Source of the DNA: Romboutsia faecis
GTDB taxonomy: Bacteria; Bacillota; Clostridia; Peptostreptococcales; Peptostreptococcaceae
DNA length: 64,000 nucleotides
Reading direction: 5' to 3'
NCBI RefSeq assembly: GCF_014323405.1
Contig: NZ_JACRWE010000005.1
Coordinates: 124,001 to 188,000 of the forward strand
How positions within the stretch are numbered: the first letter of the stretch is position 1; each line of letters begins with the position of its first letter. A model generated the notes under the pieces. That model had not been told where the DNA came from. It saw nothing but the letters and a program-made list of their open reading frames with translations, and did no database searches. The translations under genes were made by a program, and so were the position numbers. Positions 9,237-17,461 of the stretch are shown one piece after another.

Positions 9237-9260
9237 AATAATTAGAAGGAAAGTGATAAT

Positions 9261-9986
9261 ATGATTACAATAAAAAATTTAAATAAATCATTTGGGGATG
9301 TACATGTATTAAAAGGAATAGACTTAGAGATAGATAAAGGTGAAATAATGGCTATAGTTGGGCCAAGTGGTTCAGGAAAAAGTACTCTATTAAGATGTAT
9401 GAACTTATTAGAAGTCCCAACTGGAGGAGAAATAATATTTGAAGGTAGTAATATAGCTGATAAAAAAGTTAATATAGATGAGATTAGACAAAAAATAGGG
9501 ATGGTATTTCAAAACTTCAATTTGTTTCCTCACAAAACCGTATTAGAAAATATAACATTAGCTCCAATTCTATTAAAGAAAATGAGCAAGGTAGAGGCAG
9601 ACAAAAAAGCTGAATACTTATTAGATAGAGTTGGGCTTTTAGATAAAAAAGATGTATACCCAGCCCAATTATCAGGAGGTCAAAAACAAAGAATAGCTAT
9701 AGCAAGAGCCCTTGCTATGGAGCCTGATATGATATTATTTGACGAACCAACTTCAGCCCTAGATCCTGAGATGGTAAAAGAGGTACTAGATGTTATAAAG
9801 GAACTGGCAAAAGAGGGAATGACTATGGCAATAGTAACCCATGAAATGGGATTTGCAAAAGAAGTAGCAGATAGAGTTATATTTGTAGATAGTGGTAAGA
9901 TATTAGAAGATGACACTCCAGAAGCAGTATTTAACAATCCTACACATCCTAGAACGCAAGAATTTCTAGCTAAAATATTAGCTTAG
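9261..9986 (+). CDS. Amino-acid ABC transporter ATP-binding protein
   Basis: Cytoplasmic ATPase of a polar-amino-acid importer (GlnQ/ArtP type), 241 aa. Walker A is GPSGSGKST, the Q-loop lies in [11 protein letters not shown], the signature is [15 protein letters not shown], and Walker B with D-loop is [15 protein letters not shown]; the H-loop His is in VTHEMGFA. Length and motifs are normal for the family. It is the last gene of the T-box-controlled operon; transcription then meets a long inverted repeat at 10139-10208. Confidence 0.95.
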   Translation: MITIKNLNKSFGDVHVLKGIDLEIDKGEIMAIVGPSGSGKSTLLRCMNLLEVPTGGEIIFEGSNIADKKVNIDEIRQKIGMVFQNFNLFPHKTVLENITLAPILLKKMSKVEADKKAEYLLDRVGLLDKKDVYPAQLSGGQKQRIAIARALAMEPDMILFDEPTSALDPEMVKEVLDVIKELAKEGMTMAIVTHEMGFAKEVADRVIFVDSGKILEDDTPEAVFNNPTHPRTQEFLAKILA

Positions 9987-10138
9987 TATATAGGCACATT
10001 AGGTATTTATTAAAAAATTTTAGGGTAGCAGATTAAAAATATATGATTGATTAAATTAATATTACTTTATGGCAATGATAATATAAAATCAATGTTAGGA
10101 ATGAGTAATTTTATTAATAGATATAAACCAGAATAAAT

Positions 10139-10208
10139 AAACATCCACTTTTCCATAAGATAAATACATTCTATAGGAAATAAGAATATAGTGAAAAAGT
10201 GGATGTTT
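10139..10208. terminator. 14-bp perfect inverted repeat between convergent genes
   Basis: AAACATCCACTTTT (10139-10152) and AAAAGTGGATGTTT (10195-10208) with a 42-base loop. It lies between the ABC operon and the convergent asparaginase gene. The T-tails are short (TTTATAA), so it may be a weak two-way terminator or another hairpin element. The rest of the 293-base gap shows nothing else. Confidence 0.45.
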
Positions 10209-10279
10209 ATAATATATAGAAACTAAGTAACTACAGTAAGTATAGTCTCTTACTACATCTAATTTAGTTTTAATATTTT

Positions 10280-11275
10280 TTAGTAGTAAATTCCTTCCTC
10301 GAAATAATCTTTTATTTCATTTAGATTATTTGTTTTTCCAAGAGCAAGTATTAACTTTAGTCTTGCTTTGTGACCTGGTAGGTCTCCTCCAAAGATGCAT
10401 CCTAGATTTCTTAAGTCTCTTCCCGAACCTAAGTATCCGTAACTGTCGAAAACTCTACCTGAGTGACATCTTGAAACTATTACTACAGGTATATTATTTT
10501 CTCTAGCATATTTTACACCGTCATACATTTTAGGAGGGATATTACCTCTACCCATTGCTTCTATTACAATTCCTTTATATCCATTATCTACAGCTAGCTT
10601 TATGAATGTTTCGTCCATACCTACAGCTGCTTTAAATAATGCTACATTAGGCTCTACAGTATCTGTATCAATGATTGTTCTTTTAGCTATGTGTTTATAT
10701 AAAAGAAGTTCATTACAATCTATTACACCTAAAGGTCCTCCAGTAACAGATTGGAAAGTATTTAAAGCTAATGTATCTGTTTTTGTAGCTTCAGACGCAG
10801 CTATAACTTCGTTATTTAATACAATTAGAACTCCCTTTCCACGAGCGCTATCTGATATAGCTGTACAAACTGCACCAGATAAGTTGCTTGGTCCATCATA
10901 TCCAAGCTCAGAGCTACTTCTCATAGCACCTGTAACTATTACAGGTTTATCATTATCTATAGTTAAATCTAAGAAATAGGCAGTTTCTTCTAAACTATCA
11001 GTCCCATGTGTAATTACAACACCACAAATATCTTCTCTTTCTAATAAGTTATTTACATAATGTTTTAATTCCATCATTCTTTCAGGTGTCATATGAGGTC
11101 CTGGAATTTCATCGAAATTTAAAACTTCAACATCAGCAACTTTATCAATATTAGTTACCATAGACATTATTTGTTCCCCAGATAAAGTAGGTATTGCAGC
11201 TCCAACTTTTTCGTCAACAGTCATAGATATAGTTCCACCAGTGAAAACTATAGCAACTTTCTTCTTATTAGTCAT
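10280..11275 (-). CDS. L-asparaginase, cytosolic
   Basis: Asparaginase (asparagine to aspartate and ammonia), 331 aa. The two catalytic triads are visible: TGGTIS with Thr15, and THGTDS with Thr92-Asp93. There is no signal peptide, so it is cytoplasmic, feeding aspartate to fermentation. Family length is normal (about 320-350). ATG follows an AAAGAGGTGG ribosome site. The gene is monocistronic: upstream is the small-RNA region and downstream the convergent transporter operon. An extended -10 (TGC-TATAAT, 11332-11327 on the minus strand) may be its promoter. Confidence 0.92.
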   Translation of the reverse strand: MTNKKKVAIVFTGGTISMTVDEKVGAAIPTLSGEQIMSMVTNIDKVADVEVLNFDEIPGPHMTPERMMELKHYVNNLLEREDICGVVITHGTDSLEETAYFLDLTIDNDKPVIVTGAMRSSSELGYDGPSNLSGAVCTAISDSARGKGVLIVLNNEVIAASEATKTDTLALNTFQSVTGGPLGVIDCNELLLYKHIAKRTIIDTDTVEPNVALFKAAVGMDETFIKLAVDNGYKGIVIEAMGRGNIPPKMYDGVKYARENNIPVVIVSRCHSGRVFDSYGYLGSGRDLRNLGCIFGGDLPGHKARLKLILALGKTNNLNEIKDYFEEGIYY

Positions 11276-11326
11276 AATATTCCACCTCTTTATTTACTAA
11301 ATTAATATTCTTACTACTAAATATAA

Positions 11327-11335
11327 ATTATAGCA
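11327..11335 (-). promoter_or_regulatory. Possible extended -10 promoter of asparaginase gene
   Basis: TGCTATAAT read on the minus strand; the -35 region (TAGATT at 17 bases) is poor. About 50 bases before the ATG. Confidence 0.35.
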
Positions 11336-11398
11336 AAAACAATAAAACTAATCTATCATCTTACAAAATAAAAAAGTTCCTTTAATTGTAAAAATAAG

Positions 11399-11430
11399 CA
11401 AAAAAAAAGAGCTGGGGAAGCTCTTTTTTT
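11399..11430 (-). terminator. Terminator of small RNA copy 1
   Basis: AAAAAGAGCT-GGGGA-AGCTCTTTTT hairpin with A/T runs on both sides. On the minus strand it is followed by T8, ending the transcript that starts near 11542. It could also act on the + strand. Confidence 0.7.
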
Positions 11431-11542
11431 CTGTTTAAGTTGATTTCCGTTATCACCTTAAACTAATGGATATAAAGTATATCCGTTCAAAAGGGGTATT
11501 GGGAATAGAGATTTTAATTAAGGTTATCAGGGGGATAACCAT
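11401..11542 (-). ncRNA. Candidate small RNA, copy 1 of a tandem pair
   Basis: About 142 nt, inferred from a minus-strand promoter (11577-11549) and terminator (11430-11399). In order it has a hairpin GGTTATC-CCCCT-GATAACC with C-rich loop, an unpaired ATTCCCAATACCCCTTTT stretch, a hairpin GGATATA-CTT-TATATCC, a weaker hairpin with GGAAA in its loop, then the terminator. The first 60 nt are almost identical to copy 2, while the two variable hairpins differ in sequence but keep pairing, which supports a structured RNA. The ACCCCTTTT stretch is complementary to AAAAGGGG-type ribosome sites. No ORF. I do not recognise the family. Confidence 0.55.
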
Positions 11543-11548
11543 GTATTA

Positions 11549-11577
11549 ATAATAACAATATTCGACAAGAAAATCAA
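11549..11577 (-). promoter_or_regulatory. Promoter of small RNA copy 1 with Spo0A-like box
   Basis: On the minus strand: TTGATT (11577-11572), 17 bases, TATTAT (11554-11549). Between them lies TTGTCGAA (11568-11561), a match to the Spo0A box TGTCGAA; a bound regulator there would be expected to block RNA polymerase. Confidence 0.55.
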
Positions 11578-11650
11578 TAGTTTTTCAAAAAAAAATATAC
11601 TTTTTTTGTTAAATCTATGTTAAATATATAATAAATATTTGTAAAAATGC

Positions 11651-11688
11651 AAAAAAATACCTACTTCATTTTCCGATCAGAAGTAGGT
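11651..11688 (-). terminator. Terminator of small RNA copy 2
   Basis: ACCTACTTC (11659-11667) pairs perfectly with GAAGTAGGT (11680-11688), followed on the minus strand by an A and T7. Confidence 0.8.
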
Positions 11689-11768
11689 GTTAAATGAATA
11701 TAAAAGTATTCATTTAAAAGGGGTATTGGGAATAGAGATTTTACTAAGGTTATCAGGGGGATAACCAT
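11651..11768 (-). ncRNA. Candidate small RNA, copy 2 of a tandem pair
   Basis: About 118 nt, from a minus-strand promoter (11803-11775) to the terminator at 11688-11651. The 5' C-rich hairpin and the following single-stranded ATTCCCAATACCCCTTTT are nearly base-for-base those of copy 1. The middle hairpin is AAATGAATA-N6-TATTCATTT, a different sequence from copy 1 with the same pairing, and the third hairpin doubles as terminator. Its promoter also contains TTGTCGAA. It reads away from iscS towards copy 1. Function unknown; a riboregulator that targets ribosome sites is the simplest idea. Confidence 0.58.
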
Positions 11769-11774
11769 GTATTA

Positions 11775-11803
11775 ATAATAGCAATCTTCGACAACAAAAG
11801 CAA
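11775..11803 (-). promoter_or_regulatory. Promoter of small RNA copy 2 with Spo0A-like box
   Basis: On the minus strand: TTGCTT (11803-11798), 17 bases, TATTAT (11780-11775), with TTGTCGAA (11794-11787) in the spacer. Spacing and -10 are identical to copy 1. Confidence 0.58.
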
Positions 11804-11832
11804 TAGTTTTACAAAAAAAGTTAAAAAAAGTT

Positions 11833-11840
11833 TTCGACAA
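11833..11840. promoter_or_regulatory. Third Spo0A-like box
   Basis: TTCGACAA, about 30 bases upstream of the copy-2 promoter and about 57 bases upstream of the likely iscS start point. It could serve either direction. Confidence 0.4.
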
Positions 11841-11881
11841 AGTAGTAAGAGTAGAAAAATATTAAAAAACTTAGGTTTTAG

Positions 11882-11890
11882 TGGTATAAT
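11882..11890 (+). promoter_or_regulatory. Extended -10 promoter of iscS-thiI
   Basis: TGGTATAAT; the -35 (TTAAAA, 11862-11867) is weak, as common with extended -10 sites. It leaves a leader of about 137 nt. Confidence 0.5.
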
Positions 11891-12033
11891 AAAAAGATGT
11901 GAATAAATATAGTAATTGCAAAGATTAGGATAAATTTTATTTAGAGAGTATTTTTGTAATTAATTTATAAATTTGTCAAAACTAAAAGAGGAAGAATATA
12001 AAACTTATTAATGAAAGAAAGTTGGTGTAGTAT

Positions 12034-13185
12034 ATGGAAATATATTTAGATAACAGTGCTACAACTAAACCGTATCAAGAAGTTGTAGATAAAATGGTTT
12101 ATGCCCTTACTACTGATTATGCAAATCCTTCTTCATTACATAGAAAAGGTATAGAAGTAGAAAAAAATATAAAAGCAATAAGACAAGATATCGCTAGAAC
12201 TATAGGTGTGAAAGATAAAGAAATATATTTCACATCAGGTGGAACGGAATCTAATAACGCTATAATAAGAGGCGTTGCTAATTTATATAAAAAAAGAAAG
12301 AATCACATAATATCAACTGTAATAGAACATCCATCAGTTTTAAATACTTTAAAGGACTTGGAGGAAGATGGATTTGAAGTTACATATTTAAATGTTGATA
12401 AAGAAGGTAAAATTAACATAGAAGAATTAAAAAATTCTATCAAACCAAGTACGAGTTTAATAACCATAATGCATGTAAATAATGAAATAGGGACTATACA
12501 ACCTATAGAAGAAATAGGAAAGTATTTGAAGACGTTAAAAGAAAAAGTATATTTCCATGTAGATGCAGTTCAATCATATGCTAAGGTAAACTTTAAGCCT
12601 TCAAGGTACAATATAGACTTTATGAGTGTTAGTGGACACAAATTACATGGTCCAAAAGGAATAGGATTTATGTATATAAAGGAAAACAACAGATTAAAGC
12701 CTATACTTACAGGTGGGGGTCAAGAAATAGGAATAAGATCTGGTACAGAAAATGTTCCTGGTATCTATGGATTAGGTGAAGCAGTAAAAATACTAAATAA
12801 AGATCTAAACAAAACTATAGAAAAAGTTGCGAAATTAAAGAATCTATTAAAAGAAGAAATAGTAAAAAATATAGATGATATAAAAATAAATTCACCAGAA
12901 GGTGGTGTTTGCCATATATTAAATATTTCATTTAAAGATGTAAGAGGAGAAGTATTACTTCATTACTTAGAGCAAAAAGGAATATATGTATCAACTGGTT
13001 CTGCATGTTCATCTAAGAAAAAAGGTAGCCATGTATTAAATGCAATAGGACTTACGTCAAATGAAATAGAAGGTGCAATAAGATTTAGTTTATCAGACTT
13101 AAATACAGAAGAAGAAATCATAGAGGTTGTAAAAATTCTAAAAGAATCAGTAAGTGATTTAAGAATGATAATAAGAAGGAGATAA
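12034..13185 (+). CDS. iscS: Cysteine desulfurase, IscS/NifS type
   Basis: PLP enzyme that takes sulfur from cysteine as a persulfide for tRNA thiolation and Fe-S clusters, 383 aa. The PLP lysine is K203 in SGHKLHGPKG and the catalytic loop holds C325 in GSACSS, followed by a Lys-rich KKKG. The N-terminal NSATTKP and TSGGTESNN motifs bind the cofactor. The next gene is thiI, its usual sulfur acceptor for 4-thiouridine synthesis, so this copy most likely serves tRNA modification; no iscU lies nearby. It could equally be labelled NifZ/NifS. Confidence 0.9.
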   Translation: MEIYLDNSATTKPYQEVVDKMVYALTTDYANPSSLHRKGIEVEKNIKAIRQDIARTIGVKDKEIYFTSGGTESNNAIIRGVANLYKKRKNHIISTVIEHPSVLNTLKDLEEDGFEVTYLNVDKEGKINIEELKNSIKPSTSLITIMHVNNEIGTIQPIEEIGKYLKTLKEKVYFHVDAVQSYAKVNFKPSRYNIDFMSVSGHKLHGPKGIGFMYIKENNRLKPILTGGGQEIGIRSGTENVPGIYGLGEAVKILNKDLNKTIEKVAKLKNLLKEEIVKNIDDIKINSPEGGVCHILNISFKDVRGEVLLHYLEQKGIYVSTGSACSSKKKGSHVLNAIGLTSNEIEGAIRFSLSDLNTEEEIIEVVKILKESVSDLRMIIRRR

Positions 13186-13275
13186 TTATTAATAAATTTG
13201 AATTATTAATTATAAATTATGAAAACCTATGAAAATAGGCAGAGACATTAAAAATATAACTAAGAGGTGACCAAT

Positions 13276-14448
13276 TTGTATAATATACTAATAGTTAAGT
13301 ACGGAGAAATAGGTGTAAAAGGAAAGAACAGATACCTATTTGAAAATAAGCTAGTAAAAAACGTTAAGAATATGCTAAAACCTATAGGAAAGTTTGATGT
13401 ATATAAAGAATACGGAAGAATATACGTTAACCTAGAAGACCATGACTACGAAGAAGTGGCAGAAGAAGTAAGAAAGGTATTTGGTATAGTAGGCGTTTGT
13501 CCAGCAATAAGAGCTGAAAAAGACTACGATAAGTTAAAGGAACTAGCACTTCAAGTACTAGAAGAAAAAATAGCATCAGGTGCTAAGACTTTCAAAGTAG
13601 AATCGAAAAGAGGAGATAAAGATTTTAAATTTACTTCTCAAGAAATGAGTATAGATATAGCTGGATTCTTAGTATCTAAAGTTCATGATAGAATAGGTGT
13701 AGATATAAGAAAGCCAGAAACTAAGATAGTATGTGAGTACAGACAAAATCACGTAATGGTATACAGTGATACAATACCAGGATATGGTGGATTACCACTT
13801 GGAACTAATGGTAGAGCAATGTCTCTTTTATCTGGAGGTATAGATTCTCCAGTTGCATCGTGGATGGTTGCTAAAAGAGGTATGGAGATAGAAGCAATAC
13901 ATTTCCATACATATCCATTCACTAGTGAAAAATCACAAGAGAAGGTAAGAGACTTAGCTAGAATATTATCTAAATACTGTGGAAGACTTAGACTTCATAA
14001 AGTAAACATATTAGAAATACAAAAAGCTATAGGAATGAATTGTAATGACGAAGAAATGACTATAATATCAAGAAGATTCATGATGAGAATAGCTCAAGCA
14101 GTAGCAGAAAGCAGAAGATGTGACGCTTTAGTTACAGGAGAGAGTATAGGACAAGTTGCATCTCAAACTATACAAGGATTAACTTGCACAAATGCATCTG
14201 TAACTATGCCAGTGTTTAGACCATTAATAGCTATGGATAAGACGGAAATAATAGATATAGCTCAAAAAATAGGAACTTTTGAAACTTCTATATTACCAGA
14301 AGAAGATTGTTGTACAGTTTTCGCACCTAAGAAACCTGTAACTAAACCAAGATTAGAGAGAATAGAGAAATCAGAAGAAAAATTAGATGTAGAAAAGTTA
14401 ATACAAGATGCTATAGATAACATAGAAGTAGAAGATATAGAATTTTAA
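13276..14448 (+). CDS. thiI: tRNA 4-thiouridine synthase ThiI
   Basis: Enzyme that adenylates U8 of tRNA and inserts sulfur supplied by the cysteine desulfurase next door, 390 aa. It has the N-terminal ferredoxin-like and THUMP domains (about 1-165) and a PP-loop ATP-pyrophosphatase domain with SGGIDS at 186-191. It ends without the C-terminal rhodanese domain found in E. coli ThiI, as in most Firmicutes. The GTG at 13267 is part of the AGAGGTG ribosome site, so TTG 13276 is preferred as start. It forms an operon with iscS (90-base gap). Confidence 0.93.
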   Translation: MYNILIVKYGEIGVKGKNRYLFENKLVKNVKNMLKPIGKFDVYKEYGRIYVNLEDHDYEEVAEEVRKVFGIVGVCPAIRAEKDYDKLKELALQVLEEKIASGAKTFKVESKRGDKDFKFTSQEMSIDIAGFLVSKVHDRIGVDIRKPETKIVCEYRQNHVMVYSDTIPGYGGLPLGTNGRAMSLLSGGIDSPVASWMVAKRGMEIEAIHFHTYPFTSEKSQEKVRDLARILSKYCGRLRLHKVNILEIQKAIGMNCNDEEMTIISRRFMMRIAQAVAESRRCDALVTGESIGQVASQTIQGLTCTNASVTMPVFRPLIAMDKTEIIDIAQKIGTFETSILPEEDCCTVFAPKKPVTKPRLERIEKSEEKLDVEKLIQDAIDNIEVEDIEF

Positions 14449-14630
14449 TAAAAAAAAGAGCTTTTAATTTTAGGCTATGTTATCTTACTTTGTGATAAAT
14501 AATATAATTTAGTTCACAATTGTTATATAATACGAAATAAGGATAATTTTGATAATATATAGATATATTGAAACTTAATAAGATAAATGTAAATTTGATT
14601 GGAAAATTAAAAATGTACAACTACTTGTGC

Positions 14631-14664
14631 AAAATACACTGCAGTTTAGTCTGCAGTGTATTTT
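14631..14664. terminator. Terminator overlapping the HxlR gene stop
   Basis: AAAATACACTGCAG / CTGCAGTGTATTTT, 14-bp perfect stem with a 6-base loop that contains the minus-strand stop codon. It can work in both directions. Confidence 0.75.
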
Positions 14665-14969
14665 TGTGCCCATTCATTAATTGAAGTTAATATAGGAATA
14701 AAGTCTTTTCCCATTTCAGTAAGAGAATACTCTACTTTTGGAGGTACTACAGGGTAAACTTCTCTGTGTATTATGCCATAACTTTCAAGCAAACGAAGAT
14801 CCTTAGTCAGGTTGGCTTCTGTAACATTTGGAAGTTTTCGCCTAATTTCGCTAAAACGTAATGTACCCTCGGATAATATGTATATGATTATCATTGTCCA
14901 TTTTCCCTGAATTGCTTTTGATATTCTTGCTAGAGGACAATTATCAGTATCAAACCATAATTTATTCAT
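14646..14969 (-). CDS. HxlR family transcriptional regulator
   Basis: Small winged-helix regulator, 107 aa, with family marks CPLARISKAIQGKW at 11-24, LRFSEIRRKLPNVTEANL and LESYGIIHREVYPVVPPKVEYSLTE (shown in part). Cys11 is the conserved N-terminal Cys used for redox or quinone sensing in relatives such as HypR and YodB. It is divergent from a small operon with a nitroreductase, the usual arrangement for such sensors. A palindrome CTATCA-N4-TGATAG (14985-15000) just before its start and TACTATC-N6-GATAGTA at 17442-17461 are likely operators. Confidence 0.9.
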   Translation of the reverse strand: MNKLWFDTDNCPLARISKAIQGKWTMIIIYILSEGTLRFSEIRRKLPNVTEANLTKDLRLLESYGIIHREVYPVVPPKVEYSLTEMGKDFIPILTSINEWAQKYTAD

Positions 14970-14984
14970 TGGAATCCTCCTATG

Positions 14985-15000
14985 CTATCAAAAATGATAG
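14985..15000. promoter_or_regulatory. Likely HxlR operator
   Basis: CTATCA-AAAA-TGATAG followed by TACCTATT. The same block (CTATC, A-run, GATAGTACCTATT) recurs at 17444-17467 before the cupin pseudogene. Confidence 0.5.
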
Positions 15001-15033
15001 TACCTATTAAATAATATTGTACTTTTTATAAAT

Positions 15034-15052
15034 AAGTATACTATGTATACTT
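15034..15052. promoter_or_regulatory. 19-bp palindrome in the divergent promoter region
   Basis: AAGTATAC-TAT-GTATACTT, perfect, between the HxlR gene and the gene at 15100. It may be a second operator or overlap a -10 element. Confidence 0.4.
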
Positions 15053-15099
15053 AAGAAAGTAAAAACAAATTTTAAAATATTAGATTGGAGGATAGCTGT

Positions 15100-15534
15100 A
15101 TGAGTAATTGTGTAGAATGGATTGAAGATATGCTAGGAGCAATAAAAGAATCACAAAATCCTCAGGTAAGTAGTATGATTGAATTTTGCGGAAAGGCATG
15201 TGCTTCACGAAAAAATGCGGAAGAAGGAATGCGCCAGTTGAAAGTTTCAGCTACAAATTGCAATACACGAGCAGACTATGTAGCTCTTCTAAACGAAAAT
15301 ATACCAGTAACAATAAGGGAAGTAGAGGATGGTATTATAATGCATCTTGGAAAAGAAAAGTGTTCGTGTCCAATAGCATCTGAGATTTCAAAAAATGAAG
15401 ATATGTTGTGTGAATGTACTCGTGGACATGAAAAAGCTGTCTGGAGTAATTTTTTTGGTAAGCCTGTAGACGTAGAGATTGTAGAGAGTTTTCTACGTGG
15501 AGGAAATGATTGTGTAATAAAAATACTTGTTTAG
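15100..15534 (+). CDS. Cysteine-rich protein of unknown function
   Basis: 144 aa, not recognised with certainty. It carries cysteines in spaced pairs: FCGKACA near residue 30, CSC near 88, CECTRGH near 105 and a last Cys in GGNDCVIKI at the C-terminus. The layout recalls small 4-vinyl-reductase-like or hydrolase-related domains of anaerobes but this is only a resemblance. The start ATG follows TTGGAGG (15085-15091). It is divergent from the HxlR gene and lies 63 bases before the nitroreductase gene, so it probably belongs to the same stress-inducible operon. Confidence 0.6.
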   Translation: MSNCVEWIEDMLGAIKESQNPQVSSMIEFCGKACASRKNAEEGMRQLKVSATNCNTRADYVALLNENIPVTIREVEDGIIMHLGKEKCSCPIASEISKNEDMLCECTRGHEKAVWSNFFGKPVDVEIVESFLRGGNDCVIKILV

Positions 15535-15597
15535 ATAATAAGTATGCAAAATTAGTTAGACAAAATAGTATGTAGTTGAAAAGGAGAATAATACAAT

Positions 15598-16122
15598 ATG
15601 GAAACATTAAAAGCAATTTCACTTAGAAAGTCAGTTAGATCATATAAACCAGAACAAATTTCAGATGAAGTATTAGAAATCATTATAAATTCAGCTTTCA
15701 AAGCTCCAATAGCGTCTGCTAAATATGACTCATTGCATATTACAGTGATACAAAATACTGAAATAATAAAGAAAATGGTTGTTGAAGCTGCAGAGATGGT
15801 ATCCAAAATGATAAATAAAAAGCTAGATTGGGATTTTGGGGCTCCAACATTAATTATTGTTTCTTCAACACCTGCAATGATGCCAGGAATTGAATTTGCA
15901 AATGCTGCATGTGTACTTGAAAATATGGTTCTTGCAGCTACGGATCAAAAAGTGGATAGTCTTATTTGGGGAGGTCCTACAGGTATAATTAAGCAGGATG
16001 CATTGTTAAAAAAATCACTGGGAATTCCAGATGAATTTAGTCCTGTATTATGTGCTTCATTTGGATATGCAACAGATTATGAAGAACCAAAAGAACATAC
16101 CATCTCTGTAAATAGGGTATAA
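15598..16122 (+). CDS. Nitroreductase family protein
   Basis: FMN-dependent oxidoreductase of the nitroreductase fold, 174 aa. The N-terminal LRKSVRSYKPEQISDEVLE with SxRxY binds FMN, and LVLAA-like LENMVLAATDQ followed by GGPTG and ASFGYATDYEEPKEHT near the end are typical. Members reduce quinones, nitroaromatics or act as NADH dehydrogenases; substrate unknown. HxlR-regulated nitroreductases commonly detoxify electrophiles. A terminator follows at 16221. Confidence 0.88.
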   Translation: METLKAISLRKSVRSYKPEQISDEVLEIIINSAFKAPIASAKYDSLHITVIQNTEIIKKMVVEAAEMVSKMINKKLDWDFGAPTLIIVSSTPAMMPGIEFANAACVLENMVLAATDQKVDSLIWGGPTGIIKQDALLKKSLGIPDEFSPVLCASFGYATDYEEPKEHTISVNRV

Positions 16123-16220
16123 ATGAATAATCAAGAAGTTATATTTTATAGATTTTAAAATACATTAGGATTTAAAACATCTTGTATGTAATAAAATAGT
16201 AAATTTTTTGCTAATTAATT

Positions 16221-16272
16221 AAATGGCAACTAAATTAGGTTATAATTTTATCTAATGTAGTTGCTATTTTTA
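16221..16272 (+). terminator. Terminator after the nitroreductase gene
   Basis: GCAACTA and ATTAG pair with CTAAT and TAGTTGC in a two-part stem, followed by TATTTTTAAT. Confidence 0.6.
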
Positions 16273-16337
16273 ATATAAGAGCAGATATACTATTATTTAG
16301 AATAGTATCTATAAAATAATTATTTAGGAGGAAAGAA

Positions 16338-16985
16338 ATGTTAAATCTTACAAAAGAAATAGTTAAACAGGATTTTGATACACTACCTGAAAATTATAAA
16401 ACTAAAGATATTGACCGTCTTATATCACATTATGTTAGGTAACATGCTGATGTAAGTAATTTAAGACCCTATATTCTTACAGAGCCTCAGACTCTGCATC
16501 GAATTTATTACTATGTTTCATTGAAACAAATTAAAGATGTATATGAGAGAATGGAATTTATTCATCAGAATCTGTACTTTTCAGATTGGTGGCATACAGA
16601 TCAATTGATCAAGTTTGTCTCAGATATGGATTTTGACACAGCATATGGATATGTAAAAGAATATGTGACTTATGATGATCCATTTGTCAGACGATGGGCA
16701 TATGTGATGTTTATATCTAAGCTTGGAAGAGGGCATGCACAACAGTTATTTCCGCTGATTTATGACGATGATCAATATTATGTACAGATGACAGAGGCTT
16801 GGCTTATTGCAGAACTGGCAGTTTATGAGCCACAGGATGTATTATATTGGATGAAAATTAATGGACTTCGATATGATATTAATGGGAAAGCAATCCAAAA
16901 AATATGTGATTCATACAGGATTACTGATAACTGGAAGAGCAGATTTAAAGATTTAAGAGCAGAACTAAAAAATAATATACTCTAG
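16338..16985 (+). pseudogene. DNA alkylation repair (AlkD-like) gene with in-frame stop
   Basis: A 215-codon frame with a good AGGAGG ribosome site and ATG, interrupted only by TAA at 16440-16442 (codon 35). After the stop the frame continues to a normal end. The continued part carries WWHTDQLIKF, PFVRRWAYVMFISKLGR and KAIQKICDSYR, hallmarks of HEAT-repeat DNA glycosylases of the AlkD group, which excise alkylated bases. Codons such as CTG, CCG, CAG are commoner here than in flanking genes, a sign of recent transfer. Reinitiation at a later start is possible, but the N-terminal helix would be lost. Confidence 0.75.
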
Positions 16986-16994
16986 ATAGATAAA

Positions 16995-17030
16995 ATCCTT
17001 CCGAAGTTTGTACAACGGAAGGATCTTCTT
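16995..17030. terminator. Terminator between convergent pseudogenes
   Basis: ATCCTTCCG (16995-17003) and CGGAAGGAT (17016-17024), 9-bp perfect stem, then CTTCTT. Confidence 0.65.
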
Positions 17031-17040
17031 ATTAGACTTA

Positions 17041-17337
17041 TTAGATATTAAGATTGTTCAGTAAATTCTCTAATCCAGGATAGGCATATCCAGATTTGAT
17101 TTCAGTAATCGAATAACTTACATAACTAGCCATGTAAAGAGGTTCTTTTTTCATAAGATCTTCTGCCTCTTCTTTAGAAGTAACCATTACATGAATACCC
17201 TTAAATCCATTAAAATCACCAGTGCCTGCAATAAGAAATTTTAAGACCTTATAATAATTTTAATGCTGCTATAGTAAGGTATCACTGTTTTCAGGTAAAT
17301 CCTTTTTCAATCTGGTAATCACTAATTGATAGTTCAT
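17041..17337 (-). pseudogene. YciI-like protein gene with two in-frame stops
   Basis: A 98-codon minus-strand frame starting at ATG 17337 behind AAGGAG. It reads through MNYQLVITRLKKDLPENSDT and then meets TAG (17271-17269) and, two codons later, TAA (17262-17260). The same frame continues with FLIAGTGDFNGFKGIHVMV, SKEEAEDLMKKEPLYMASYV and a normal stop. The size and the ferredoxin-like pattern resemble YciI-domain proteins, small enzymes or dehalogenase-like folds of unclear role. No frameshift is needed to restore it, so decay is by point changes only. Confidence 0.65.
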
Positions 17338-17441
17338 ATGGTTACTCCTTATATTTATAATATTTAAGTTTAATTTTTTAACTTATGTGTTTATTATATT
17401 TGATACGTTGTCACTTTAAAAGTATGTTATTTTTTAATAGA

Positions 17442-17461
17442 TACTATCAAAAAAGATAGTA
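17442..17461. promoter_or_regulatory. Second likely HxlR operator
   Basis: TACTATC-AAAAAA-GATAGTA, a perfect 7-6-7 palindrome of the form known for HxlR/MarR-like regulators, followed by CCTATT as at 14985. It precedes the cupin pseudogene and also faces the divergent YciI-like gene. Confidence 0.5.

Noticed and set aside
10602..10979. 125-codon + strand frame opposite the asparaginase gene
   Set aside because: Mirror of a well-supported coding frame; no ribosome site and no recognisable domain.
11461..11820. Reading the tandem repeats as a + strand leader of iscS
   Set aside because: No + strand promoter precedes them, and promoters and T-tailed terminators fit only the minus strand.
11461..11820. 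The repeats as a CRISPR array or insertion-sequence ends
   Set aside because: Only two direct copies about 230 bases apart, no spacers, no transposase and no terminal inverted repeats.
15335..15806. Minus-strand frames opposite the cysteine-rich and nitroreductase genes
   Set aside because: No ribosome sites and the other strand has clear protein families.
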